64,000 nucleotides of DNA from Thermosipho ferrireducens (lineage in GTDB: Bacteria; Thermotogota; Thermotogae; Thermotogales; Fervidobacteriaceae). The position numbers and the translations under genes are program-made. The DNA lies in NCBI RefSeq assembly GCF_017358165.1, contig NZ_CP071446.1, forward strand, positions 1,550,001 to 1,614,000, written 5' to 3'. Under the pieces are notes generated by a model, which saw nothing but the letters and a program-made list of their open reading frames with translations, made no database searches and was not told the DNA's origin. Shown here one piece after another: positions 16,793 to 24,243 of the stretch. Positions within the stretch are counted from its first letter, which is position 1; the number at the start of each line of letters is the position of its first letter.

Positions 16793-18049
16793 ATGAAAAG
16801 GGTATTAACATTACTTTTTGGAATTATTTTACTTGGTGTAACAATTTTTGGCGCTTTTAAAGATGTACCTGTGAATCATTGGGCTTTTGATGCAGTTAAT
16901 GAGCTAAGTAAACTTGGAATAGTTAGCGGTATGCCCGATGGAACTTTTCAGGGAAACCAGGCAATGACAAGATACCAGGTAGCTGTGGCATTATACAGAT
17001 TATTGAATAATATTCAGGAGAGAATAGACAAAGCTGTATCTGGCGCAGCTAACGTGGGGAAATTGCAGGAACAATTTTTGACACTTTCTGATCTTGTGAG
17101 TACAGCTATGAATCGTATAGAAGATTTATCTGCTATGAAAAATACTGTCCAAATTCTTTCGACTGATGTCAGTGAATTAAAAACAGCACTGGTTAATGTT
17201 AGAAATGATGTAAAGAGCTTGTCTATAGAGATTTCTTCTTCAAAAAATAAATTATCGTCCAACGAAGAAAAAATAGTATCTATCTTAGAAAGACTTTCAG
17301 CTTTAGAAGCTTCTATAAAAAATCTTTCAAGTAGTAATGAAATGATGAGTTTAAAAGGTAATATTTCAAGTTTAATGAGTGATATGGAACAATTAAAACA
17401 AATGGTTAACGCAAAAGTGGATAAAGAGTCTTTCCAGAAAAAACTTGAAACTATTAATACCCAAATCAACGCATTAATTTCCAGAGTTGATACTCTTTCT
17501 GGTGACATTAGTGTATTTAAAACCGATATTTTGAGCGAAATAAACTCAGTAAAAACTTTAAAACTCTCTGTTGAAACAAATTCTGCGAGTATAAACGCTT
17601 TATCAGTAAATGTTAAAAACATTTCCGACAAAATAGTTAAATACGATCAAAAAATTTCTTCCCTGGAAGAATATTTAACCACCAGCATGAACGCATTAGA
17701 CACTAAAATTGCAGCAGTCTCCGGGGATATCTCACAAATAAAGGTAGATTTCCAGGCATTCTCTTCAGAAATTAGTGCAAAAGTACAAAAAATGAATGAT
17801 AAAATAGCTGATTTTGAAACTAAAGTTTCAAAAGTTGATGCACTTGAAAACAACATTACAAAAGTTTCAGAAGAAGTAAATTCTTTAAAGAAAGACACCA
17901 CTGAAAATCTCAAAGAACTTTCAACTAAAGTAGAAGATGTTAATAACTCTCTTAATAATTCAAAGAATTTAGCAATCTTTGCCATGGTGCTTTCAGTACT
18001 TTCTGGATTAATTGCAGGTTGGGCTTTATTTACAGCTATGCAACCTTAA
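16793..18049 (+). CDS. Omp-alpha-like SLH/coiled-coil outer-envelope spacer protein
   Basis: A 418-residue exported protein. The signal peptide covers about 1-19. An SLH domain follows at about 20-72 (FKDVPVNHWAFDAVNELSKLGIVSG), which binds the peptidoglycan layer. Residues about 80-385 are a long heptad-rich coiled coil built from Ser/Lys/Asn/Leu repeats. The C-terminus has one membrane segment (FAMVLSVLSGLIAGWALF). This is the design of Omp-alpha of Thermotoga, which holds the toga at a fixed distance from the cell body. The start at 16793 has GGAGGTG 6 bases upstream. A strong terminator follows. Confidence 0.88.
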   Translation: MKRVLTLLFGIILLGVTIFGAFKDVPVNHWAFDAVNELSKLGIVSGMPDGTFQGNQAMTRYQVAVALYRLLNNIQERIDKAVSGAANVGKLQEQFLTLSDLVSTAMNRIEDLSAMKNTVQILSTDVSELKTALVNVRNDVKSLSIEISSSKNKLSSNEEKIVSILERLSALEASIKNLSSSNEMMSLKGNISSLMSDMEQLKQMVNAKVDKESFQKKLETINTQINALISRVDTLSGDISVFKTDILSEINSVKTLKLSVETNSASINALSVNVKNISDKIVKYDQKISSLEEYLTTSMNALDTKIAAVSGDISQIKVDFQAFSSEISAKVQKMNDKIADFETKVSKVDALENNITKVSEEVNSLKKDTTENLKELSTKVEDVNNSLNNSKNLAIFAMVLSVLSGLIAGWALFTAMQP

Positions 18050-18060
18050 AAGCTGTTCGC

Positions 18061-18105
18061 CAACAAAAAAGGCTCCCAAAAATTTCGGGAGCCTTTTTGT
18101 TAAAA
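18061..18105. terminator. Bidirectional intrinsic terminator between the Omp-alpha-like gene and tkt
   Basis: AAAAAGGCTCCC and GGGAGCCTTTTT form a stem around a loop of about 9 bases. A-run and T-run flanks make it functional on both strands, between convergent genes. Confidence 0.9.
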
Positions 18106-18112
18106 AGTGATT

Positions 18113-19981
18113 TTAATCTTCCAATAACCTCTTAACAGCTTTTTTAATTCCTTCTGAATCTAAACCGTATATTTTAAATAAATATTTATAACTTCCCGAC
18201 ACCGGGAAATGATCCAGACCTATTTTCTGAAATTTATCAGGTAAAACTTTCATCTCAAAAAGTTTGGCTGCTATTAATTTTCCCAGTCCGTTAAATGTGT
18301 TGTGATCTTCGACCACCAGAATCTTTTCTCTACCATATCTTGTAAGTATCTCTTCGTCGAGTTCTAAAGGACATGATACATTTATCAACGCAACATCTAC
18401 GCCTTCTTTTCTTAATTCTTCTACTGCGTTTAAAGCATGAGGAACAACTGATCCCATTGTGAAAATGGCTACTTCTTTCCCATCTCTTATTACATCCATT
18501 TTCCCGTAAGTGAATGAATAATTTCCATCAAAAAACAATGAACCATCTTCCTTTTTGATAGGTTCCATTTTACTTCTCCCCATGGCTATAACAAAATTTC
18601 CATATTCTTTAGCAACATACCTTACAGCGCGATCCGTCTGATTTGGGTCAGCCGGGACAATTACTTTAAATCCAAACCAGGCAGTTGGGGCTGATAAGTA
18701 ATTCAATCCATGATGAGTTTTTCCATCTTCGCCCACGTCTATTCCACAATGAGTTACCACAACTTTTAAATTAGTGTTATTAATCGCATTCAATCTGTGC
18801 TGATTAAATGTTTCATCCACTCCAAAAACGCCAAAATCTGCAAAAAATGTTACGAAATCTTCCACACTTAAAGCTCCGGCCAGAGTTGCCGCATTGTGCT
18901 CCTGAACTCCTATTTCAATTAATCTATCAGGCCTTTCTTTATCCAGATAATTGAGTTTAACAGAACCTTTAAGATCGCAATCAATAGCCACAACATTATC
19001 ATTAATAACGGCAAGATCAGCAATAGCCCTTCCTAAAGCACTTCTATTATCAGTCTTATCATTGTAGATTCTATATTTACCCGTATTTATACTTACCTTG
19101 TACGATTTCTTGACATTTTCATGTTCTTTTATTGGCAATTTTTCTCTTATTTCTATGTACTTTCTCGTATCATTTTCTATACCTAATTCCTTTAGAGCTT
19201 TTTCAAGCTCTTCAGCGTTTAATGGTTTCCCATGGTAATCTGGTTTATCCTCCATAAAAGATACGCCTTTACCTATTATTGTATGAGCAATTATTACAGT
19301 AGGAGCTCCATCATTCTTTGCAATGTTCAAAGCGGAGTAAATTTGTTTATGATCGTGCCCATCGATTTCTATAACTTTCCAACCAGCTGATTCATATTCA
19401 GATTTTAAATCAACATACATGATGTCTTTTGCATGGCCACTAATTTGTATATCATTGTAGTCAATTATAACAGTAAGGTTATCTAAGTTATATTTTCGAG
19501 CAGTTCGTCTTGCTTCCGCAACCTGACCTTTTGCACTTTCACCATCACTCATAACAACGTACACATGATAACTGGAATTTTTCAACTTTCCTGCCAATGC
19601 CATTCCAACACCTGCAGACAATCCCTGTCCAAGATTCCCCGTTGTCCATTCTACGCCTGGTATTCCTCTGGTAATATGACCTTCAAATATACTCGCAGGA
19701 TGTCTGAAACCGGATATGACTTCGTCTCTGTCAACAAATCCATAAGCAGCAAGCGTACTATAAACACCGGGAGAAATATGACCATGGCTTATTATTATCC
19801 TATCTCGATTTTCTTTCCATGGATCCTTTGAATCAACATTTGCGAATGAATAAAGAGTTACAAGAATATCAATTGAAGACATAGAACCACCAGGGTGGCC
19901 TGAATTTGCTACATGAGTCATTTTCAAAATATCTCCACGGCATTGAAGCGACAGATTTTCTAAGCGTTTGAAATCGAGCAT
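18113..19981 (-). CDS. tkt: Transketolase
   Basis: Thiamine-dependent transfer of two-carbon units in the pentose phosphate pathway. It is a single chain of 622 residues with all three domains. GHPGGSMSSIDIL lies in the N-terminal TPP-binding domain, GNLGQGLSAGVGMA and GDGE-type VMSDGESAKGQ bind TPP and metal, and the pyrimidine domain has IEIGVQEHNAATLAGAL. The C-terminal domain is present. The start has AGGAGGTG upstream. It probably has its own promoter (a TATAAT at 20025-20030 on this strand). Confidence 0.94.
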   Translation of the reverse strand: MLDFKRLENLSLQCRGDILKMTHVANSGHPGGSMSSIDILVTLYSFANVDSKDPWKENRDRIIISHGHISPGVYSTLAAYGFVDRDEVISGFRHPASIFEGHITRGIPGVEWTTGNLGQGLSAGVGMALAGKLKNSSYHVYVVMSDGESAKGQVAEARRTARKYNLDNLTVIIDYNDIQISGHAKDIMYVDLKSEYESAGWKVIEIDGHDHKQIYSALNIAKNDGAPTVIIAHTIIGKGVSFMEDKPDYHGKPLNAEELEKALKELGIENDTRKYIEIREKLPIKEHENVKKSYKVSINTGKYRIYNDKTDNRSALGRAIADLAVINDNVVAIDCDLKGSVKLNYLDKERPDRLIEIGVQEHNAATLAGALSVEDFVTFFADFGVFGVDETFNQHRLNAINNTNLKVVVTHCGIDVGEDGKTHHGLNYLSAPTAWFGFKVIVPADPNQTDRAVRYVAKEYGNFVIAMGRSKMEPIKKEDGSLFFDGNYSFTYGKMDVIRDGKEVAIFTMGSVVPHALNAVEELRKEGVDVALINVSCPLELDEEILTRYGREKILVVEDHNTFNGLGKLIAAKLFEMKVLPDKFQKIGLDHFPVSGSYKYLFKIYGLDSEGIKKAVKRLLED

Positions 19982-20024
19982 AATACACCTCCTCTGGTTT
20001 TTATAAGACTTAAAGGTAAAGAAA

Positions 20025-20030
20025 ATTATA
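20025..20030 (-). promoter_or_regulatory. Candidate -10 element for tkt
   Basis: On the minus strand this reads TATAAT, a perfect -10 hexamer, about 44 bases before the tkt start. I see no convincing -35 element, so the call is tentative. Confidence 0.4.
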
Positions 20031-20104
20031 ACATTTCAAAGTTACACAAATACGTTATTTATTATAAAATTTTGAAAGCTTTCCTTCGGCAATTACCGGG
20101 AAAA

Positions 20105-22444
20105 TTATGCTTTTGGTTTAGTTTTCTTTGATATAAGACTTTTACATAATTTAACCGCTTCTATTGCATTTTTCGCATAATAGCAACCAAATTCTCTTGC
20201 AAGAAATTCATTCATGGAGGCACCCCCGGCTATAACGAAAGTCTCCACTTTAGACTTTTTTAGTTTTTCAACAATTTCTTTAATATGTCCAACAGTTGTT
20301 GTCATCATTGCTGAGAGTCCAAGAATATCAGGCTTAAACTTTACCACATGTTTTATAATTTCTTCTACTGGCACATCTTTACCAATGTCTATTACCTCAA
20401 AACCAACGCTTTTAAGGATTGTAGCCACAATATTTTTTCCTATATCGTGAATGTCATTTTGAACAGTTGCGAGCATCACCGTCCCTAATTTTTGGGTACC
20501 TGTTTTTTCGATTAACAAGTTAAGATATTCAAACACAGGTTTCACAGTTTCTGATGCCAGCATCAATTGAGGAAGATAAATTTTACCTGTAGCATATAAC
20601 TCACCAATTTTGTTCATGGCTTCAGCAAGAAAGTTCTGACTTATCTCAATAGGAGATGTATTTTTAAGTTTGTTTTTTACAAACTCCATTAACATTTCCT
20701 TTTTTCCATTTACTATGTAATACACTAACGAATTTTCGGGAAGTTTAATTTCCTCTGCTATTAACTCTTTACCATTTAACATTAAAATCCCAGATAAAAC
20801 ACTCATTGTAACATTTTCGGATGGATTCATTATTGCCGCATTTGCGCCATACTCTACGGCTAATGCAAGAAACGCTGCATTCATACTTTCCCTGTTTTTC
20901 ATTCCAAAAGTCAAATTTGATAATCCTATTATTGTCTTTAAGCCTTTTTTAGATAGGAGTTGGATAGTTTTTAGAGTTACATGATAATCGTTTCCTGCTC
21001 CAGCAGGTAAAACTATAGGATCAAAGTAAATACGACTCAAACTTATACTGTGTTCCTTAATTATATCTACTGATCTTAACGCTAAATTAAGCCTTTCTTC
21101 AGCAGATTCTGGAACTTCCTTATCCATTAAAAGGACAACAAGCAGTCCACCGTATTTTTTTATCAGTTCCAATCTTTTTTCAAGATGTTTTCTATTTGAA
21201 AATGCCGAGTTTATCAATGGGCGTCCTACGTATTCTTTAAGAGCTGTTTCAAGAAATTCAAAAGTTTGTATATCAAAAGACACGGGAATCGTAGATATTT
21301 TATCCAATTCTTTTGTAAAATTCGCAAAGTGTTCTTTACTAAGAATGGATTCAATTCCAAAGTTTACATCTATTGCAGTTGCTCCTTCTTGCTCCTGCTT
21401 TGTTGCAAGCTCTAAAGCTCTTTGAAAATTCATTTCTTTAATTTCATTTTGAAATTTCTTTTTACCACTTACATTTATTCGCTCTCCAATTATCAAAAAA
21501 GGTTCGGTGCTTTTCAGGATTGTTCTTGAAGATAAAAACTCTTCAACTAAAATCTTTCTTTTTTGGGGTTTTGTAAAACCGATTCTTTCAATCATAGCTT
21601 TGATATGTTCTGGTCCTGTTCCACAACATCCTCCAACAATATTTGCTCCCATTCTGACAAACTCTTCCATATACCTGGAAAATCTTTCAGGTGATAATCT
21701 ATAAGATAATATTCCGCGTTTGAAAATGGGTTTCCCGGCGTTAGGTTTTACACATAATGGCTTTTTAGAATATTTTGCAAGTTTTGAAAATACAAATAAC
21801 ATTTCCTCTGGTTCAAGCGTACAGTTTATTCCGACTACATCCACATCCAGATCGTTTAAAATGGTTGCAAATATTTCTACAGAGGTTCCTGTTATAGATA
21901 CACCATTTTTTTCAAATGTCATACATGCTATCAATGGAATTTCTTCTGAAATATCTCTCACAGCAAGAATAGCTGCTTTTAATTCTTTTAAGTCGGAAAT
22001 TGTTTCTATTAAAATGGCATCTACTCCTGCATTTAACAAAATCCCCGCTTGCTCTTTGAAAATAGTGTAAGCCTTATCAAAAGAAATATTCCCTAATGGT
22101 TCTATAAACATTCCAGTTGAAGAAATATTTCCCACGATAATTTGTTCAGAAGTACTGGCTCTTTTTGCAATTTTAACCGCTTCTAAGTTAATTCGTTTGA
22201 CTAAATCCCCTGCTTTAAACGAGTCCAATTTTATCCTATTTGCACTAAAAGTATTTGTTAATAACAGATCCACCCCCGCTTTCACATAAAATTTATGAAT
22301 CTCATAAACGATATGTGGGGCTCTAATATTAAGCATTTCGACAAACTTTTCCTTAATACCATATCTGAAAAACTCTGTACCATACGCTCCATCAAGAAAT
22401 AACACTCGTCTTGATAGCAATTCTAAAAAGGTTTTTCTATCCAT
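20105..22444 (-). CDS. metH: Cobalamin-dependent methionine synthase, without reactivation domain
   Basis: Transfers a methyl group from methyltetrahydrofolate to homocysteine through cobalamin. Three modules are present in 779 residues. The homocysteine-binding barrel has its zinc cysteines (NCTLEP and GGCCGTGPEH). The folate-binding barrel contains GERINVSGKKKF. The cobalamin module is a cap plus DIHDIGKNIVATILK, which supplies the axial His. The C-terminal SAM-binding reactivation domain of E. coli MetH is missing, as in Thermotoga maritima MetH. No separate reactivation protein is seen in the window. No cobalamin or SAM riboswitch is visible upstream. Confidence 0.94.
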   Translation of the reverse strand: MDRKTFLELLSRRVLFLDGAYGTEFFRYGIKEKFVEMLNIRAPHIVYEIHKFYVKAGVDLLLTNTFSANRIKLDSFKAGDLVKRINLEAVKIAKRASTSEQIIVGNISSTGMFIEPLGNISFDKAYTIFKEQAGILLNAGVDAILIETISDLKELKAAILAVRDISEEIPLIACMTFEKNGVSITGTSVEIFATILNDLDVDVVGINCTLEPEEMLFVFSKLAKYSKKPLCVKPNAGKPIFKRGILSYRLSPERFSRYMEEFVRMGANIVGGCCGTGPEHIKAMIERIGFTKPQKRKILVEEFLSSRTILKSTEPFLIIGERINVSGKKKFQNEIKEMNFQRALELATKQEQEGATAIDVNFGIESILSKEHFANFTKELDKISTIPVSFDIQTFEFLETALKEYVGRPLINSAFSNRKHLEKRLELIKKYGGLLVVLLMDKEVPESAEERLNLALRSVDIIKEHSISLSRIYFDPIVLPAGAGNDYHVTLKTIQLLSKKGLKTIIGLSNLTFGMKNRESMNAAFLALAVEYGANAAIMNPSENVTMSVLSGILMLNGKELIAEEIKLPENSLVYYIVNGKKEMLMEFVKNKLKNTSPIEISQNFLAEAMNKIGELYATGKIYLPQLMLASETVKPVFEYLNLLIEKTGTQKLGTVMLATVQNDIHDIGKNIVATILKSVGFEVIDIGKDVPVEEIIKHVVKFKPDILGLSAMMTTTVGHIKEIVEKLKKSKVETFVIAGGASMNEFLAREFGCYYAKNAIEAVKLCKSLISKKTKPKA

Positions 22445-22538
22445 TAACCCACCTTCTTTTATTAATATTCTACCAGAATTATTTAGATAAAAAGTATTGT
22501 AACATTATAACGTTTTATCAGGAAAATGAGCACAAAAA

Positions 22539-22628
22539 TTGGCAAGGTTGGCGAGATTAGCGAGAGTTAACAAGACCTGTCCTGAGCATGGAGTGCGAAG
22601 GAACTTCAAGGTTGGCAAGACTAACAAG
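22539..22628. repeat. Patch of degenerate 9-nt tandem repeats
   Basis: Units close to TTRGCRAGR occur at 22539, 22548, 22557 and 22567, and again at 22611 and 22620. A more GC-rich 30-base insert separates the two groups. The patch is more GC-rich than its surroundings and lies between the metH start and the AhpD-like gene end. The 213-bp gap holds no gene that I can support. Confidence 0.7.
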
Positions 22629-22657
22629 ATCTGCTTTGTTGAGGAGTAAAGCAAGTG

Positions 22658-22993
22658 TCATTCATCTGTTGAACAGCAATTTTCATCTTTTTCTATTTTT
22701 ATATCTTCCCAATATTTCATCGCCTTTAATGCCCATTGTTCACCTACACAACCTGCAAACATTATGGAAGTTTCCAGCGCTTCTAAAAATTCTTTTTCAT
22801 TAACGTTTGCATTTTTTGATTTTTCCACATATGCTTTTATACATGGCTCACATTTCGCCACTATTGACATTGTTAGCGCCATCAGTATTTTATACTTCGA
22901 AGGTATTTCACCATCGCTTAAGGCTTTTTGACGCATTCGAACTAATCCACCAGTAACTTCTGGCAAACTTTTTCTCCATTCTTTTAAATTCAT
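22658..22993 (-). CDS. AhpD/carboxymuconolactone decarboxylase-like protein
   Basis: A 111-residue helical protein of the AhpD-like family, which often acts as a thiol peroxidase partner. The CxxC pair is Cys48 and Cys51 in IVAKCEPCIKAYV. The His that normally follows the second Cys by four residues is Tyr55 here. A second Cys pair (ENCCSTDE) ends the chain. Its ATG overlaps the stop of the SHOCT gene by 4 bp. The group of four genes (22658-24113) shares Cys-rich features. Function as reductase or metal carrier cannot be decided from sequence. Confidence 0.85.
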   Translation of the reverse strand: MNLKEWRKSLPEVTGGLVRMRQKALSDGEIPSKYKILMALTMSIVAKCEPCIKAYVEKSKNANVNEKEFLEALETSIMFAGCVGEQWALKAMKYWEDIKIEKDENCCSTDE

Positions 22994-23187
22994 AACGATT
23001 CGCCCCCCTTTCGTAACTGTTCTCTTTCATTTAAAAACTCTTCCTCGGTTATTTCTCCTCTTGCGAATTTTTCTTCAAGAAGTTGCTCGGGATCTTTTTT
23101 AGAACTACAGCAAGAACTTGAAAAGAACTTTTTAGAAACAACAAACCATAAACCCACACCCAGCAAAACACCAATTATTGCCCACAT
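22990..23187 (-). CDS. Small membrane protein with Cys pair and SHOCT domain
   Basis: About 65 residues. One membrane segment (MWAIIGVLLGVGLWFVV) is followed by a Ser/Cys stretch SSSCCSSKK. A C-terminal SHOCT motif then reads LLEEKFARGEITEEEFLNER. SHOCT domains are short helical modules found at the ends of many membrane proteins and are thought to mediate oligomerisation. I prefer the ATG at 23187 because GGGGTG stands 7 bases before it; an ATG at 23202 would add five residues. It is coupled by a 4-bp overlap to the AhpD-like gene. Confidence 0.8.
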   Translation of the reverse strand: MWAIIGVLLGVGLWFVVSKKFFSSSCCSSKKDPEQLLEEKFARGEITEEEFLNEREQLRKGGESL

Positions 23188-23266
23188 TTTTGCCCACCCC
23201 ATTTTTCAAGGAATAAACAAATTTTTAGAAATTCTTACCTGTCTAATTATTGCATTTTAAACAATT

Positions 23267-23503
23267 TCATGATTCTTCAGATTCATTTATCAGTTGTTCT
23301 ATATAATTAATTTCTTCAACTACTTCATTAAGTTCTTCCAAAACTTTGTTCAAATCCAGTCCCTTATTCTCACAACTATCTTTTAGTGTACTCATTTTGG
23401 TACAGCACGTATCGAATCCATATTTCTGAATAGCCTGATACAACTTGTCATCCATTTCCATAATTTCCTTTAACGTCATGTTTTCAGTAATCTTTGGTAA
23501 CAT
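23267..23503 (-). CDS. ScdA-N/DUF1858-like small protein with double cysteine
   Basis: A 78-residue protein. The segment MTLKEIMEMDDKLYQAIQKY followed by GFDTCC and LKDSCENKGLDLNKVLEELN matches the N-terminal domain of the ScdA/RIC iron-sulphur repair family, also seen as a free-standing small domain. The start at 23503 follows AGGAGGTC; the frame opens earlier at 23533, inside the methyltransferase. The full RIC protein also needs a hemerythrin domain, which is absent. It lies between the methyltransferase and the SHOCT gene. Confidence 0.8.
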   Translation of the reverse strand: MLPKITENMTLKEIMEMDDKLYQAIQKYGFDTCCTKMSTLKDSCENKGLDLNKVLEELNEVVEEINYIEQLINESEES

Positions 23504-23519
23504 GATTTTCGACCTCCTT

Positions 23520-24113
23520 TTACTTTTTGGCAATTATTAATCTAACTATATCTTTAAACAAATATTGAACTTCGATAATATTCAAACCGGCTCTTCTAAT
23601 ATTATCTTCCGTCTCTCTTATCATAGAAGTGCCCAGGAATAATTTTGTCATAGGTTGCATAAGATATAATGGTATATTATATAAAATATTTTTGCTTTTC
23701 ATATGCTCCAGAAACACCGCTGTTCCATTTCTTTTAAGTACTCTTTTGACTTCTTTCAAAGCTTTTATTGGATCAGGAACTGTACAGAAAACAAACGTGG
23801 AAAACACTGTATCGAAAGTATCATTTTCAAATTTGATATCCATAGCATCCATTTCCAGCAACTCAATATTTTCAAGATTTAATTCTTTCTTCCTCTTTTC
23901 CGCGATTTTTAACATATTCTTACTCACGTCAATTGCAAAGCCTCTGACACCTTCTGGGTAGTATGGAAAGTTCTTTCCCGTTCCCACTCCTACTTCCAGT
24001 ACAAAACCATTTACATACTCAAATAATTTTTTTCTATATTTTGAAAATACCCTTTTTTCTATAAAACCTTCCGCCTTATCGTAAAACTTTGCAATTTTAT
24101 CGTATTTAGCCAT
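23520..24113 (-). CDS. SAM-dependent methyltransferase, PmtA/UbiE-like
   Basis: A 197-residue class I methyltransferase. The SAM motif I is VLEVGVGTGKNFPYY. Motif II contains the acidic DVSKNML, and DAMDIKFENDTFDTV and FCTVPDPIKALKEVKRVLK follow. The closest family I recognise is phosphatidylethanolamine N-methyltransferase (PmtA-like), but similar enzymes act on many small molecules, and the substrate is open. The ATG has GGGGAGGG upstream. It leads a four-gene cluster with the ScdA-N-like, SHOCT and AhpD-like genes. Confidence 0.85.
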   Translation of the reverse strand: MAKYDKIAKFYDKAEGFIEKRVFSKYRKKLFEYVNGFVLEVGVGTGKNFPYYPEGVRGFAIDVSKNMLKIAEKRKKELNLENIELLEMDAMDIKFENDTFDTVFSTFVFCTVPDPIKALKEVKRVLKRNGTAVFLEHMKSKNILYNIPLYLMQPMTKLFLGTSMIRETEDNIRRAGLNIIEVQYLFKDIVRLIIAKK

Positions 24114-24142
24114 TCTATCCCTCCCCTGGGGGGTTCGTAATA

Positions 24143-24148
24143 ATTATA
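24143..24148 (-). promoter_or_regulatory. Candidate -10 element for the methyltransferase cluster
   Basis: On the minus strand TATAAT lies about 30 bases before the methyltransferase start. A recognisable -35 element is not seen. The call rests on the perfect -10 hexamer and position. Confidence 0.4.
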
Positions 24149-24194
24149 ACATGATTTATTTTTCATTTATGTGTCTTTTCTGAAAAAATTCAAG

Positions 24195-24200
24195 TATAAT
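24195..24200 (+). promoter_or_regulatory. Candidate -10 element for the barrel-metallopeptidase gene
   Basis: TATAAT lies 44 bp before the ATG at 24244, in the divergent gap between two genes. The -35 region (TGTCTT at the 17-bp position) is poor, so it may need an activator or be of a different class. Confidence 0.45.
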
Positions 24201-24243
24201 TCTTTATGAAACCTGTAAATTCACGTGAAAGGTGGAATTTAAG

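Noticed and set aside
17014-17985. Minus-strand open frames opposite the coiled coil of the Omp-alpha-like gene
   Set aside because: The repetitive coiled-coil codons avoid antisense stops; the plus-strand protein explains the sequence.
22445-22657. Possible cobalamin or SAM riboswitch upstream of metH
   Set aside because: I find no B12-box or SAM-box motifs; the area is mostly a short repeat patch and AT-rich DNA.
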